A DNA stretch of 64,000 nucleotides from Bordetella petrii (lineage in GTDB: Bacteria > Pseudomonadota > Gammaproteobacteria > Burkholderiales > Burkholderiaceae_B), in NCBI GenBank assembly GCA_017745595.1, contig WMBV01000011.1, positions 62,001-126,000 of the forward strand. Reading direction: 5' to 3'. The notes under the pieces were generated by a model, which was not told the DNA's origin, did not search any database, and worked only from the letters and a program-made list of their open reading frames with translations. This document shows positions 16,192 through 24,479 of the stretch, piece by piece. The stretch's first letter is position 1; the number at the start of each line of letters is the position of its first letter. The translations under genes were made by a program, and so were the position numbers.

Positions 16192-16911
16192 ATGTCCGAC
16201 ACCGTACTCATCGACAAGACTCCGCAGGCCTGGATCTACACCCTGAACCGCCCCGGCAAGCGCAATGCGCTGTCGGCCGAACTGGTCGAAGCGCTGATCG
16301 AAGGCGTGCAGGCGGCGCATGCGCAGCAGGTTCCGCTGCTGGTGTTTCGCGGCGCCGGCAAGAACTTCAGCGCCGGCTTCGATTTCACCGGCTACGAAAC
16401 CCAGAGCGAAGGCGACCTGCTGCTGCGCATGGTGCGCATCGAGACGCTGCTGCAATCGGTGGCGGCCTCGCCCAGCCTGACCCTGGCGCTGGCCCACGGC
16501 AGGAACTTCGGCGCGGGCGTGGACCTGTTCGCGGCCTGCAAGCTGCGCCACTGCACCCCGGACGCCAGCTTCCGCATGCCGGGCCTGAAGTTCGGGCTGG
16601 TGCTGGGCTCGCGGCGGCTGCGCAACCTGGTCGGCGCGGACCGCGCGCTGTCCATCCTGGGCGACGCGCGCACCTTCGACGCCGACGAGGCCCGGCGCAT
16701 CGGTTTCGTGCAGCAGGTGGCGCCCGAGCACGACTGGCCGGCGCAGCAGCGGCAAGCCGAACAGACCGCCGCCGCGCTGGATGCCGCCACGCGCGCCAGC
16801 CTGTATGCGGCACTGGACGCCAACACCCACGATGCCGACATGGCGGCGCTGGTGCGCTCGGCCGCGCGGCCGGGCATCAAGACGCGCATCCAGCAATACC
16901 TGGCCGGCTGA
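16192..16911 (+). CDS. Enoyl-CoA hydratase/isomerase-family protein
   Basis: A 239-residue crotonase-fold protein. NRPGKRNALS and FSAGFDFTGY form the CoA-binding and oxyanion-hole parts. The usual hydratase glutamates are not at their normal places: the first region reads GAGVDLFAACKLR and the second MPGLKFGLVLGSRR. The reaction may therefore differ from hydration. The ATG lies nine bases after the caiB stop; a GTG at 16180 overlapping that stop is an alternative. It forms a two-gene operon with the CoA transferase. Confidence 0.82.
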   Translation: MSDTVLIDKTPQAWIYTLNRPGKRNALSAELVEALIEGVQAAHAQQVPLLVFRGAGKNFSAGFDFTGYETQSEGDLLLRMVRIETLLQSVAASPSLTLALAHGRNFGAGVDLFAACKLRHCTPDASFRMPGLKFGLVLGSRRLRNLVGADRALSILGDARTFDADEARRIGFVQQVAPEHDWPAQQRQAEQTAAALDAATRASLYAALDANTHDADMAALVRSAARPGIKTRIQQYLAG

Positions 16912-16974
16912 CAGGCCGATGCGGCATGCCGCCGCGCGCAATCGTTGACGCCAGGGCGCCTTTAGTAAACTGTC

Positions 16975-16995
16975 TCGAAGTACATAATTCTTCGA
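16975..16995. promoter_or_regulatory. Inverted repeat upstream of second iclR gene
   Basis: TCGAAG-N9-CTTCGA lies 21 bases ahead of the iclR start at 17016. It could be an autoregulatory operator. Its sequence differs from the sites flanking the first iclR gene. Confidence 0.4.
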
Positions 16996-17015
16996 ATCGG
17001 TAACTGGGGGTCGCA

Positions 17016-17777
17016 ATGGATACGACGTTGATTAAGGGCTTGCGGCTGCTAGAGACGCTTGTTGCAAGCGAAGACCCGCGCGGCATCACAGAGCTGGCGA
17101 AAGAGCTGGGCCTGATGAAGAGCAACGTGCATCGGCTGATGAAAACGCTTGAGCACATGGGCTATGTCAGGCAAGAAGACATCACCGGCCGCTACCAGTG
17201 CTCGCCCAAGCTATGGGAATTGGGATCGCGCGTGTCGTCGCGCCTGGAGCTGGTCCCGATCGCCCGGCCCGTCATGAAAGCGCTGGTGCAGCACACCCAA
17301 GAAACGGTGTTCCTGGCGATCCTGGACAACCACGAAGTGCTGTACATCAGCAAGGAAGACTGCCCCCAGCCCGTACGGACCTACGCCCAGATCGGCGGAC
17401 GGGCGCCGCTGCATGCCGTGGCGACGGGCAAGTGCATGCTTGCCTACCTGGACCCGGATGCCCTCGAGCAGGTCATGGCGCGGCTGGAGTCCACGTCGCC
17501 CAACACCATCACCGATCGCGCGCGGCTGGAACGCGAGCTCCAGGCCGTGCGCGACCAGGGCTACGCCACCAACCAGGGCGAATGGCGGGAAGGCGTCGGC
17601 AGCCTCGCCGCGCCGATATTCGATGCATCGCAACACATCTATGCCTCGATCGGCGTGTCCGGGCCGGCCCATAGAATGACGCCGGCCCTGGCCAAGAAAT
17701 TCGCCCCGGCGGTCATCAGCGCCGCCCGGGACATCTCGCACGCCTTTGGCTTCAGCGGCAAAATCCCCGCGGCCTGA
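17016..17777 (+). CDS. IclR-family transcriptional regulator
   Basis: A 253-residue IclR protein. The HTH is at about 5-68 (GITELAKELGLMKSNVHRLMKTLEHMGYV) and the effector domain holds LDNHEVLYISKE, PLHAVATGKCMLAYL and GSLAAPIFDAS. It closely resembles the IclR at 14110 in layout. It converges on the flavin reductase gene, six bases apart, and is the closest regulator of the monooxygenase/receptor operon reading toward it. Confidence 0.9.
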   Translation: MDTTLIKGLRLLETLVASEDPRGITELAKELGLMKSNVHRLMKTLEHMGYVRQEDITGRYQCSPKLWELGSRVSSRLELVPIARPVMKALVQHTQETVFLAILDNHEVLYISKEDCPQPVRTYAQIGGRAPLHAVATGKCMLAYLDPDALEQVMARLESTSPNTITDRARLERELQAVRDQGYATNQGEWREGVGSLAAPIFDASQHIYASIGVSGPAHRMTPALAKKFAPAVISAARDISHAFGFSGKIPAA

Positions 17778-17783
17778 AGCCGT

Positions 17784-18287
17784 TCAGCGGGCGGGCGCCG
17801 CCGTCCGGCTGATGTTCCGGTACGCCCGGCGGTAGTAGATCAGCGCGTCTTCGTCGGTGTCCGGGATGTAGCAATCTTCGACTTCACCCAGGAAAATGGT
17901 GTGGCTCTCGGATTTGATCTCTTCCACGACCCGGCAGTCCAGGCTGGCCGCGGCCCGCACCAGTATCGGCGCGCCGGTGGCCAGCGTGGTCCAGGTGCCG
18001 GCATTGAAGCGCTCTTCCATGTCGACTTTCTTGGCGAACAGCTCCGACAGGTGCCGGTCGCCCGCGGTCAGGACATTGACGCAATAGACCCGGTTGCGCA
18101 CCATGATGTCGTGCAGGCGGGTCGTCTTGTTCACGCATATCAGCACCGTGGGCGGGGTTTCGCTGACGCTGCATACCGCGCTGGCGGTGATACCCGCGCG
18201 ACCGGCCGCGCCATCGGTGGTGATGATATTGACCGAGGCGGCCAGGTTGGCCATCGAGTCGCGAAAGTCTTGCTTGGAAATATTCAT
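17784..18287 (-). CDS. NAD(P)H:flavin reductase, short-chain (HpaC/NtaB-like)
   Basis: A 167-residue flavin reductase-like protein with the split-barrel FMN fold: an N-terminal FRDSMANLAASVNIITTDG, then ASAVCSVSETPPTVLICVN, and a C-terminal FLGEVEDCYI. Such enzymes supply reduced FMN or FAD to a partner monooxygenase. The partner is almost certainly the luciferase-like enzyme at 19412, in the same operon with the Bug receptor between them. The start at MNISKQDF was chosen over an upstream ATG at 18323. Confidence 0.88.
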   Translation of the reverse strand: MNISKQDFRDSMANLAASVNIITTDGAAGRAGITASAVCSVSETPPTVLICVNKTTRLHDIMVRNRVYCVNVLTAGDRHLSELFAKKVDMEERFNAGTWTTLATGAPILVRAAASLDCRVVEEIKSESHTIFLGEVEDCYIPDTDEDALIYYRRAYRNISRTAAPAR

Positions 18288-18377
18288 CGCTAGATCCTGT
18301 TCTTGATCGCGCCGCCGGAGCATCCGACGGGCCCGCCGCGTCTTCGCGCCCGGCCGTCTTCTGCCAATCAGACCATA

Positions 18378-19364
18378 TCAGCGCGCCTGTTCCTGGGTGC
18401 TCTTGTCCACCAGCTTGGCGGCCGCGGCCCAGTTCTTCAGTTCGCTGTCCATATAGGCCTGCACGGCGGCGGCGTCGCGCGGCGCGCCGATGACCAGCCC
18501 GTCAGGCTCGAAGGCGGCCTGGAAGGACTGCTCTTGCATGACCTTGTTGGTCGCCGCCCGCAGTTTCTCTTCGACCGCGGCGGGAATCCCCTTGGGCGCG
18601 GCCAGCGCCCACCAGCCCGTGCCGTTGAAGCCCGTGAATCCGCTTTCCTGGACGGTCGGCACATCGGGAAGCAGCGCCAGGCGCTCCTTCGAGCCGATTA
18701 CCAGGGCGCGCACCTGGCCCGACTGGATCTGGCTGACCGCGCCGGAGACGACTTCGCTCATTACCGGAACATCGCCGCGCAGCAGCGCCAGCATGGCGGG
18801 GGCGCTGCCCTGGTACGGCACGTGCTTCAGGCTGATGTCCGCGCCCGCGGCAAAGCTCTCCATATTGGTGTGCAGCGAGGTCCCCGTGCCCGCCGACGAA
18901 TACATGAGCTGGCCCGGATTGGCCCGCGCGTATTCGACCAGATCGGCGATGGTGCGGTACGGGCTGCTTTTGTTGGCAAGAATGATAGGCGGCGTCTCGG
19001 CGACGATCGAGATCATCTTGAAATCGCGCGCCGGATCGTAAGGCAGGTCGGTGCGCGTCAGCGGGTTGAGCACGAAGGTGGTGGTGGTGCCGAACAGCAC
19101 CGTGTAGCCATCGGGCGCGGCGTTGGCAACGGCCTGGGCGCCGATCGCGGTCGAAGCGCCGGGACGGTTTTCCACGACGACCGGGAATCCCAGGTCTTTG
19201 GTCAGGCGTTCGGCCAGCACCCGCGCCAGTTTGTCGTTGGTGCCGCCGGGCGGGTTGGGCACCACCATGCGGATAGCGTGGTCCGGGTAGTCGGCCGCCG
19301 CCGCGCCCGCACCGCACAGTCCAACGGTGTAAACCAGGGCAGCCATCATCTTGAATGCTTTCAT
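18378..19364 (-). CDS. Bug/TctC-family periplasmic solute-binding protein
   Basis: A 328-residue receptor with a Sec signal peptide (MKAFKMMAALVYTVGLCGAG, cleavage near AAA). The mature start DYPDHAIRMVVPNPPGGTND is the classic Bug signature, and the interior has GASTAIGAQAVANAAPDGYT. Bug proteins are strongly expanded in Bordetella-like genomes and bind small carboxylates or related compounds. No TctA/TctB membrane partners are nearby. It probably feeds or senses the substrate of the co-transcribed monooxygenase. Confidence 0.92.
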   Translation of the reverse strand: MKAFKMMAALVYTVGLCGAGAAAADYPDHAIRMVVPNPPGGTNDKLARVLAERLTKDLGFPVVVENRPGASTAIGAQAVANAAPDGYTVLFGTTTTFVLNPLTRTDLPYDPARDFKMISIVAETPPIILANKSSPYRTIADLVEYARANPGQLMYSSAGTGTSLHTNMESFAAGADISLKHVPYQGSAPAMLALLRGDVPVMSEVVSGAVSQIQSGQVRALVIGSKERLALLPDVPTVQESGFTGFNGTGWWALAAPKGIPAAVEEKLRAATNKVMQEQSFQAAFEPDGLVIGAPRDAAAVQAYMDSELKNWAAAAKLVDKSTQEQAR

Positions 19365-19411
19365 GTTGTCTCCTCTTACGGGTACTCGTTCGTTGGTATT
19401 TGTTGACGGGC

Positions 19412-20497
19412 TCAGCGGTTCGCTGGTGCCGCCGCGCGCTCTTTATCGATGGCCGCCGCGCCCTCCTTCAGCAGCGGTATGAGCTCTTTGCCGAACTCGG
19501 TGGTGTCGGGCAGCGGGTCGAACCCCCGTATCAGGAAGGAATCGATGCCCAGGCGGTAATACTTCAGCATGGCCTGCGCAACCTGTTCGGGCGTACCGAC
19601 CAGGCACGAACTGTTGCCCTTCGCGCCGCTGACCCGGGCCACGCCCATCCACAAGCGCTCGTCATGGACGTCGCCGCGCGAGGCGATGTCCAGCATGCGC
19701 GCGGCCGACTGGTCCTGGGCGGTCTTGGCCAGGTTGGCGTCTTTCATGTCCTGCAGGATTTTCTCGGCCTTCGCCCAGGCTTCGCCCTCGGTCGGGGCGA
19801 TGATCGGGCGGAACGAAATATTGAATTGCGGCGTACGGCCATACACCGCCGCCCGGCGGCGAAAGTCGTCGATGCGTTCCTCGGCTTCTTTCAGCGGCTC
19901 GCCGAACAACGCATAGGCGTCGCAGCGGGGGGCCCCCATTTCCAGCGCGGCCTCGGACGAGCCGCCGAAATACAGCGGCACGTGCGGCTGCTGCACGGGC
20001 TTGACCGCGCTGAACGCCGCCTTGAAGTTGTAGAACTCTCCCTGGTGGTCGAAAGGCTCACCTGCCGTCCAGACCTTGCGCATCACATCCAGGTATTCGC
20101 CCGCCCGCCGGTAGCGGGCCTCTTTGGGCAGGAAGTCTCCCTCGCTTTGCTGCTCGGCATCGGACAGGCCCGAGATGATGTGCAGCGTCAGCCGGCCGTT
20201 CGAGAAGTGGTCGAACGTGGCCGCCGTGCGGGCCGCCAGCGTGGGCGTGACCGCCCCCGGCCGGTGTGCCACCAGGTAGCGCAGCTTTTCGGTGTGCGCG
20301 GCGGCGTAGGACGCCACATTGAAGCCCTCGGCCGACGACGAGTAATACCCCACCAGCACCATGTCGAACCCCGCGTCCTCATGCGCCTGCGAGAACGACT
20401 TGACGAATGGGGCCGACACGCCGCCGCCCCCGATGACGTGCAGGGTGGACCCCGCTGGCGGCTGCACGCCGATCATCCCCACGACCTGTATTGCCAT
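19412..20497 (-). CDS. Flavin-dependent monooxygenase, luciferase-like (SsuD-type LLM family)
   Basis: A 361-residue bacterial-luciferase-like (beta/alpha)8 enzyme. Recognisable parts are FDMVLVGYYSSSAEGFNVASYAA, LRYLVAHRPGAVTP, FDHFSNGRLTLHIISG and VPLYFGGSSEAA. Overall similarity is to alkanesulfonate monooxygenase SsuD and relatives, which use reduced FMN and O2 to cleave C-S or oxidise C-N bonds. The ATG is behind AGGAGG. It shares an operon with a Bug receptor and flavin reductase and is divergent from an aldehyde dehydrogenase, which could oxidise the aldehyde product. Confidence 0.9.
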   Translation of the reverse strand: MAIQVVGMIGVQPPAGSTLHVIGGGGVSAPFVKSFSQAHEDAGFDMVLVGYYSSSAEGFNVASYAAAHTEKLRYLVAHRPGAVTPTLAARTAATFDHFSNGRLTLHIISGLSDAEQQSEGDFLPKEARYRRAGEYLDVMRKVWTAGEPFDHQGEFYNFKAAFSAVKPVQQPHVPLYFGGSSEAALEMGAPRCDAYALFGEPLKEAEERIDDFRRRAAVYGRTPQFNISFRPIIAPTEGEAWAKAEKILQDMKDANLAKTAQDQSAARMLDIASRGDVHDERLWMGVARVSGAKGNSSCLVGTPEQVAQAMLKYYRLGIDSFLIRGFDPLPDTTEFGKELIPLLKEGAAAIDKERAAAPANR

Positions 20498-20517
20498 AAT
20501 GACTCCTCCTTTTAAAT

Positions 20518-20534
20518 GTTCCAATATTTGGAAC
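20518..20534. promoter_or_regulatory. Perfect inverted repeat in the monooxygenase/aldehyde dehydrogenase divergent region
   Basis: GTTCCAA-TAT-TTGGAAC lies 21 bases upstream of the monooxygenase start, in a 231-base divergent region otherwise lacking recognisable content. Its size and symmetry fit a repressor operator, possibly for the IclR encoded at the end of the operon. Confidence 0.55.
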
Positions 20535-20728
20535 AGCGTTTCATATAAAATAATTATAGGGAGCAACTTCAGGCAGCACAAGACATCGTTTGGCTGCTGA
20601 AGATTTCCGCACGCAACATGTTTTCGATGGGCGCGTGCCGCGCCCGAGGCCGCCCGGGGCTGGCCGCAAGTGCTTCGGCACAGTCCTGGGCGGCGGCATC
20701 CGCCGATCAACACCAAGGAGGAGGAACG

Positions 20729-22165
20729 ATGGCGAAGATGATTGTCGACGGCCAACAGGTCGATGCATTAGATGGGGCCACGCTGGACGTGGATTCGCCC
20801 GTGGATGGCAAGGTGTTCGCCACCATCCCGCGCGGCCGCGAGGCCGATGTGGACCGTGCGGTCGGCGCCGCCCGCCGGGCGCTGAGCGGGCCATGGGGCC
20901 GGCTTTCGGCCTTCGAGCGCGGCAGGCTCATGCTGGCATTCAGCCGCTGCATACTCGATCACATCGACGAGCTGACCGCCCTGGAATCGCGCGATACCGG
21001 CAAGTCGCTGTCCACCGCGCGGGCGGACGTCGCTGTCCTGGCGCGATACTTCGAGTTCTACGGGGGCGGCGCGGACAAGGTCCATGGACAGACCCTGCCC
21101 TTCCTGAACGATTACTCCGTGCAGGTCGTGCGCGAGCCGTTGGGCGTTACCGCGCACATCATTCCCTGGAACTACCCCGTCCAGATGCTGGGGCGCAGTG
21201 CCGCGCCGGCGCTGGCGATGGGCAACGCGGTCGTCGTCAAGCCGGCCGAAGACGCGTGCCTGGCGGTGCTGCGCGTGGCCGAGCTGGCGCTGGAAACGGG
21301 CTTTCCGCCCGGCGCGCTGAACGTCGTGACGGGCCTGGGCGAAGAGGCGGGCGCCGCGCTGTCGCGCCACCCCGACATCAATTTCATTTCATTCACCGGG
21401 TCGAACGAAGTGGGCGTCCTGATCCAGCAGGCCGCCGCGCTGAACGCGGTGAAATGCACGCTGGAACTCGGCGGCAAGTCCGCGCACATCGTGTTCGACG
21501 ACGCCAACATCGCGCGCGCGGTGCCCGCCATCACCAAGGGCATTGTCTACAACACTGGACAGACCTGCACGGCGGGCAGCCGCCTGCTGGTGCAACGGTC
21601 GATCTTCGACCCATTCATGGCGGCACTGGCCGAAGCGTTTTCCAAGACCACCGCCGGCACCCCGGAAATGGACCTGATGTGCGGCCCGTTGATCAACAAG
21701 TCGCAATACGAGCGCGTGCACCGGTACCTGCGGCAAGGCCGCGCCGACGGCCTGCGCGTCGTCGCGCAGGGGACTATCGCCGAGGGCGTGCCCGCCGGCG
21801 GCTACTACGTCACGCCCACGCTTTTCCAGGCGCCGGATCATTCCAGCTGCCTGCTGGCCGAAGAAATCTTCGGCCCGGTGCTGGTCGCCGTGCCGTTCGA
21901 GGACGAGGCCGAAGCCATCCGCCTGTCCAACGCCACCCGCTACGGCCTGATGGGGGCCGTCTGGTCCGAGAACGGCAGCCGCCAGCAGCGGGTGGCGCGC
22001 GGCATGCAGGCCGGCCAGGTCTACATAAACGGCTTCGGCGCCGGCGGCGGCGTCGAACTGCCGTTCGGTGGCGTCAAGCGCAGCGGCCATGGCCGCGAGA
22101 AGGGCTTCGTGGCGATGGAGGAAATGAGCGTCACGAAAACCATCATCCATTTCTACGGCGAGTAG
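20729..22165 (+). CDS. NAD(P)-dependent aldehyde dehydrogenase
   Basis: A 478-residue aldehyde dehydrogenase. Key residues are N148 (PWNYP), the cofactor loop FTGSNEVG, general base E246 (LELGGKS) and the nucleophile C280 (NTGQTCTAGSR). The start follows AAGGAGGAGGAA. An extension to 20618 reads through this ribosome-binding site and is rejected. It is divergent from the luciferase-like monooxygenase operon and likely oxidises an aldehyde released by that enzyme. The exact substrate is unknown. Confidence 0.92.
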   Translation: MAKMIVDGQQVDALDGATLDVDSPVDGKVFATIPRGREADVDRAVGAARRALSGPWGRLSAFERGRLMLAFSRCILDHIDELTALESRDTGKSLSTARADVAVLARYFEFYGGGADKVHGQTLPFLNDYSVQVVREPLGVTAHIIPWNYPVQMLGRSAAPALAMGNAVVVKPAEDACLAVLRVAELALETGFPPGALNVVTGLGEEAGAALSRHPDINFISFTGSNEVGVLIQQAAALNAVKCTLELGGKSAHIVFDDANIARAVPAITKGIVYNTGQTCTAGSRLLVQRSIFDPFMAALAEAFSKTTAGTPEMDLMCGPLINKSQYERVHRYLRQGRADGLRVVAQGTIAEGVPAGGYYVTPTLFQAPDHSSCLLAEEIFGPVLVAVPFEDEAEAIRLSNATRYGLMGAVWSENGSRQQRVARGMQAGQVYINGFGAGGGVELPFGGVKRSGHGREKGFVAMEEMSVTKTIIHFYGE

Positions 22166-22172
22166 GCGCCGG

Positions 22173-22199
22173 CCGGCCCGCGGCGGCGCGGGCCGGTTT
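22173..22199 (+). terminator. Terminator after aldehyde dehydrogenase
   Basis: CCGGCCCGCG-N4-CGCGGGCCGG is a perfect 10-base stem followed by TTTA, seven bases after the stop codon. Confidence 0.7.
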
Positions 22200-22212
22200 A
22201 TGACTGCCTGGG

Positions 22213-22256
22213 TTGACGATGTTCCAAACCCCCTTTAATGTACGTACAAACGCACA
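22213..22256 (+). promoter_or_regulatory. Promoter and GntR-type operator copy 1
   Basis: TTGACG (22213) and TAATGT (22236) are spaced by 17 bases. The last three bases of the -10 begin an 18-base element, TGTACGTACAAACGCACA (22239-22256), a degenerate dyad. The same layout and nearly the same element (17 of 18 identical) recur at 25347-25390. The element ends just before the AGGAGG of the CoA transferase gene, so a bound regulator would block RNA polymerase. Confidence 0.7.
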
Positions 22257-22273
22257 TTATTCAGGAGGCGAAC

Positions 22274-23491
22274 ATGGCTGTTTCCCCCCAGGCCGGGCCG
22301 CAGGGCGCGCTGGCTGGCGTAAAGGTGCTTGACCTGTCGAATTTCCTGGCGGCGCCCATGAGCACGATGTTCCTGGCCGACTTCGGCGCCGACGTGATCA
22401 AGGTCGAGCGGCCGGGCAGCGGCGATGAGGTGCGCTACTGGGGGGAAAGCAAGGAAGGGGTGGGCCTGTATTTCAAGGTGCTGAACCGCGGCAAGCGCGC
22501 CATCACCCTGGACCTGCGCACGCCGTTCGGCCAGGACGCGGTCAAGCGCCTGGTGGCCGACATGGACATCGTGGTCGAGAACTACCGCAGCGGCACCCTG
22601 GAAAAATGGGGGCTGGGCTATGAGGCGCTGAAAAGCATCAACCCCGGCCTGGTGATGATGCGCGTGACCGGCTTCGGGCAAACGGGCCCGTATCGCGAGC
22701 GCCCCGGCTTCGGCACCCTGGCCGAGGCCTATGCCGGCTATGCGCAGATTTCCGGCTACCCCGACCAGCCGCCGCTGCTGCCCGGCTTCGGCTTGGCCGA
22801 TTCCACCACGGGGCTGATGGCCGCCTTCCTGGCCATGGTGGCCCTGCAGCACAAGCAGCGAACCGGCGAAGGACAGTATGTGGACCTGGCCATCTACGAA
22901 ACCCTGCTGACCCTGATCGGGCCGCACGTCATCAACTACGACCAGTTGGGCCTGGTACAGCAGCGCAGCGGCAGCCGGCTGCCCTTCACCGCGCCGCGCA
23001 ATACCTTCCAGACCCGCGACGGCAAGTGGCTGGCGATCGCCGGCAGCGCGCAATCGGCCTTCGTGCGGATCTGCCAGGTGCTGGACATGCCGGAGCTGGT
23101 CGACGATCCGCGTTTCGCCGACAACCGCCAGCGCCTGAAGCACGTGCGCGAGCTGGACGAGGCCCTGCAGCAGGCGGTGGGCCGCTACGACCTGGACGAC
23201 TTGCTGGCGCGCTCGGCCGACCTGCAATCGACCATGGCGCCGGTCAACGACGTGGCGCAGATCCTGGCCGACCCGCAGGTGCGGGCGCGCGAGAACATCG
23301 CCACGGTGCACGACGACGAACTGGGCGCGCCGCTGCGCATGCAGAACGTGGTGGGCAAGCTGTCGGCATCGCCCGGCGGCATCCGCGCGCCGGGTCCGGC
23401 GCTGGGCCGGCACAACCGCGAAATTCTGGTCGAGCGCCTGGGCTATTCCGAGGCCGAGCTGCAACGCGCCGGCATCGAACTGGCCGGCTGA
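22274..23491 (+). CDS. CaiB/BaiF-type (class III) CoA transferase
   Basis: A 405-residue class III CoA transferase: GVKVLDLSNFLAAPMST, ADFGADVIKVERPGSGD, VENYRSGTLEKWGLGYE, with probable catalytic D176 (GLADSTTGLM). It is the first gene behind operator copy 1 and is followed 26 bases later by an HMG-CoA-lyase-like gene. It likely activates an imported carboxylic acid to its CoA ester for the lyases of this island. Which acid is not shown by the sequence. Confidence 0.9.
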   Translation: MAVSPQAGPQGALAGVKVLDLSNFLAAPMSTMFLADFGADVIKVERPGSGDEVRYWGESKEGVGLYFKVLNRGKRAITLDLRTPFGQDAVKRLVADMDIVVENYRSGTLEKWGLGYEALKSINPGLVMMRVTGFGQTGPYRERPGFGTLAEAYAGYAQISGYPDQPPLLPGFGLADSTTGLMAAFLAMVALQHKQRTGEGQYVDLAIYETLLTLIGPHVINYDQLGLVQQRSGSRLPFTAPRNTFQTRDGKWLAIAGSAQSAFVRICQVLDMPELVDDPRFADNRQRLKHVRELDEALQQAVGRYDLDDLLARSADLQSTMAPVNDVAQILADPQVRARENIATVHDDELGAPLRMQNVVGKLSASPGGIRAPGPALGRHNREILVERLGYSEAELQRAGIELAG

Positions 23492-23517
23492 AGCCCGCTG
23501 AACTAAAGGAGCCAGCC

Positions 23518-24477
23518 ATGCCCATGCATTTCCCGGCGAGTGTCCAAGTGGCCGAGGTCGGCCCGCGCGATGGCCTGCAGAGTTTTCCGGCCTGGGTCTC
23601 TACCGACGACAAGGTGCGCATCATCGACCGGCTGTCGGCGGCGGGTTTCCCCGTGGTCGAAGTGACCGGCTTCGCGCATCCGCGCGTCATTCCGAACCTC
23701 AAGGACGCCGAAGAAGTCTGCGCGCGCATCCAGCGCCGCGCGGGCACCGTATACCGGGGGCTGGCGCCGAACGCGCGCGGGGCCGAGCGCGCCGTGCGGG
23801 CCAAGGTCGACGAGGTCGTCGGCCTGACGATCGGCAGCGCCGCCTACCTGAAGAAGAACCAGAACATGGATCCGGAGCAGGCCAACGCGCAGGCCATCGA
23901 AGCCTTTCGCATTGCCGATGCGGCGGGCCTGCGCTATGTGCTGGCGCTGGGCATGTCATTCTGGTGTCCGTATGAAGGCCTGATTCCCGAGGACCGCATC
24001 CTGGCGATGGTGGGCGAGTTCCGCAACGCGGGCATACGCCGCCTGTACCTGGCGGGCTCGGTGGGCATGGAAGACCCGCGCCACGTCAACCGCCTGTTCG
24101 CGCGGCTGGGCGACCGCTATCCCGACGTAGAGTTGGGCTTTCATATTCACAATTTGTCGGGCATGGCCACCGCCAACATCGCGGCGGCGCTGGACGGCGG
24201 CGCGGCGTGGCTGGAAGGCGCGATATGCGGCATTGGCGGCGGCATCGCCATGCCGCAGACGCTGGGCGCGGTGGGCAATTTTCCCACCGAAGACCTGGTG
24301 CGCATGCTGGGCCTGATGGGCATCGAGACCGGCCTGGATGCCGACGAAGTGCTGGCGGCGGCGCGCGACGTGGCGCAGGTGCTGGACATCGAAGCGCGCA
24401 GCCATGCCGCGCATGGCGCCACGCGCGAGGCCGTGGCCCAATGGGGCCGCGACCATCCGCACGAGCACCCCGCGTGA
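23518..24477 (+). CDS. HMG-CoA lyase-like protein (DRE-TIM family) lacking the catalytic Cys
   Basis: A 319-residue DRE-TIM barrel protein. EVGPRDGLQ supplies the Arg/Asp pair and GFHIHNLSG the H-x-H metal ligands. Where HMG-CoA lyases have GGCPYA with the catalytic cysteine, this protein reads GGGIAMP, so the usual acid/base Cys is glycine. The following GNFPTEDLVRML is conserved. It may cleave another acyl-CoA or condense one. It lies between a CoA transferase and the gntR gene, end to end with the latter. Confidence 0.85.
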   Translation: MPMHFPASVQVAEVGPRDGLQSFPAWVSTDDKVRIIDRLSAAGFPVVEVTGFAHPRVIPNLKDAEEVCARIQRRAGTVYRGLAPNARGAERAVRAKVDEVVGLTIGSAAYLKKNQNMDPEQANAQAIEAFRIADAAGLRYVLALGMSFWCPYEGLIPEDRILAMVGEFRNAGIRRLYLAGSVGMEDPRHVNRLFARLGDRYPDVELGFHIHNLSGMATANIAAALDGGAAWLEGAICGIGGGIAMPQTLGAVGNFPTEDLVRMLGLMGIETGLDADEVLAAARDVAQVLDIEARSHAAHGATREAVAQWGRDHPHEHPA

Positions 24478-24479
24478 GC

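Noticed and set aside
16921-16932. GCGGCATGCCGC as a terminator after the crotonase-like gene
   Set aside because: A perfect palindrome has no loop to spare and there is no T-run; it may be chance in GC-rich DNA.
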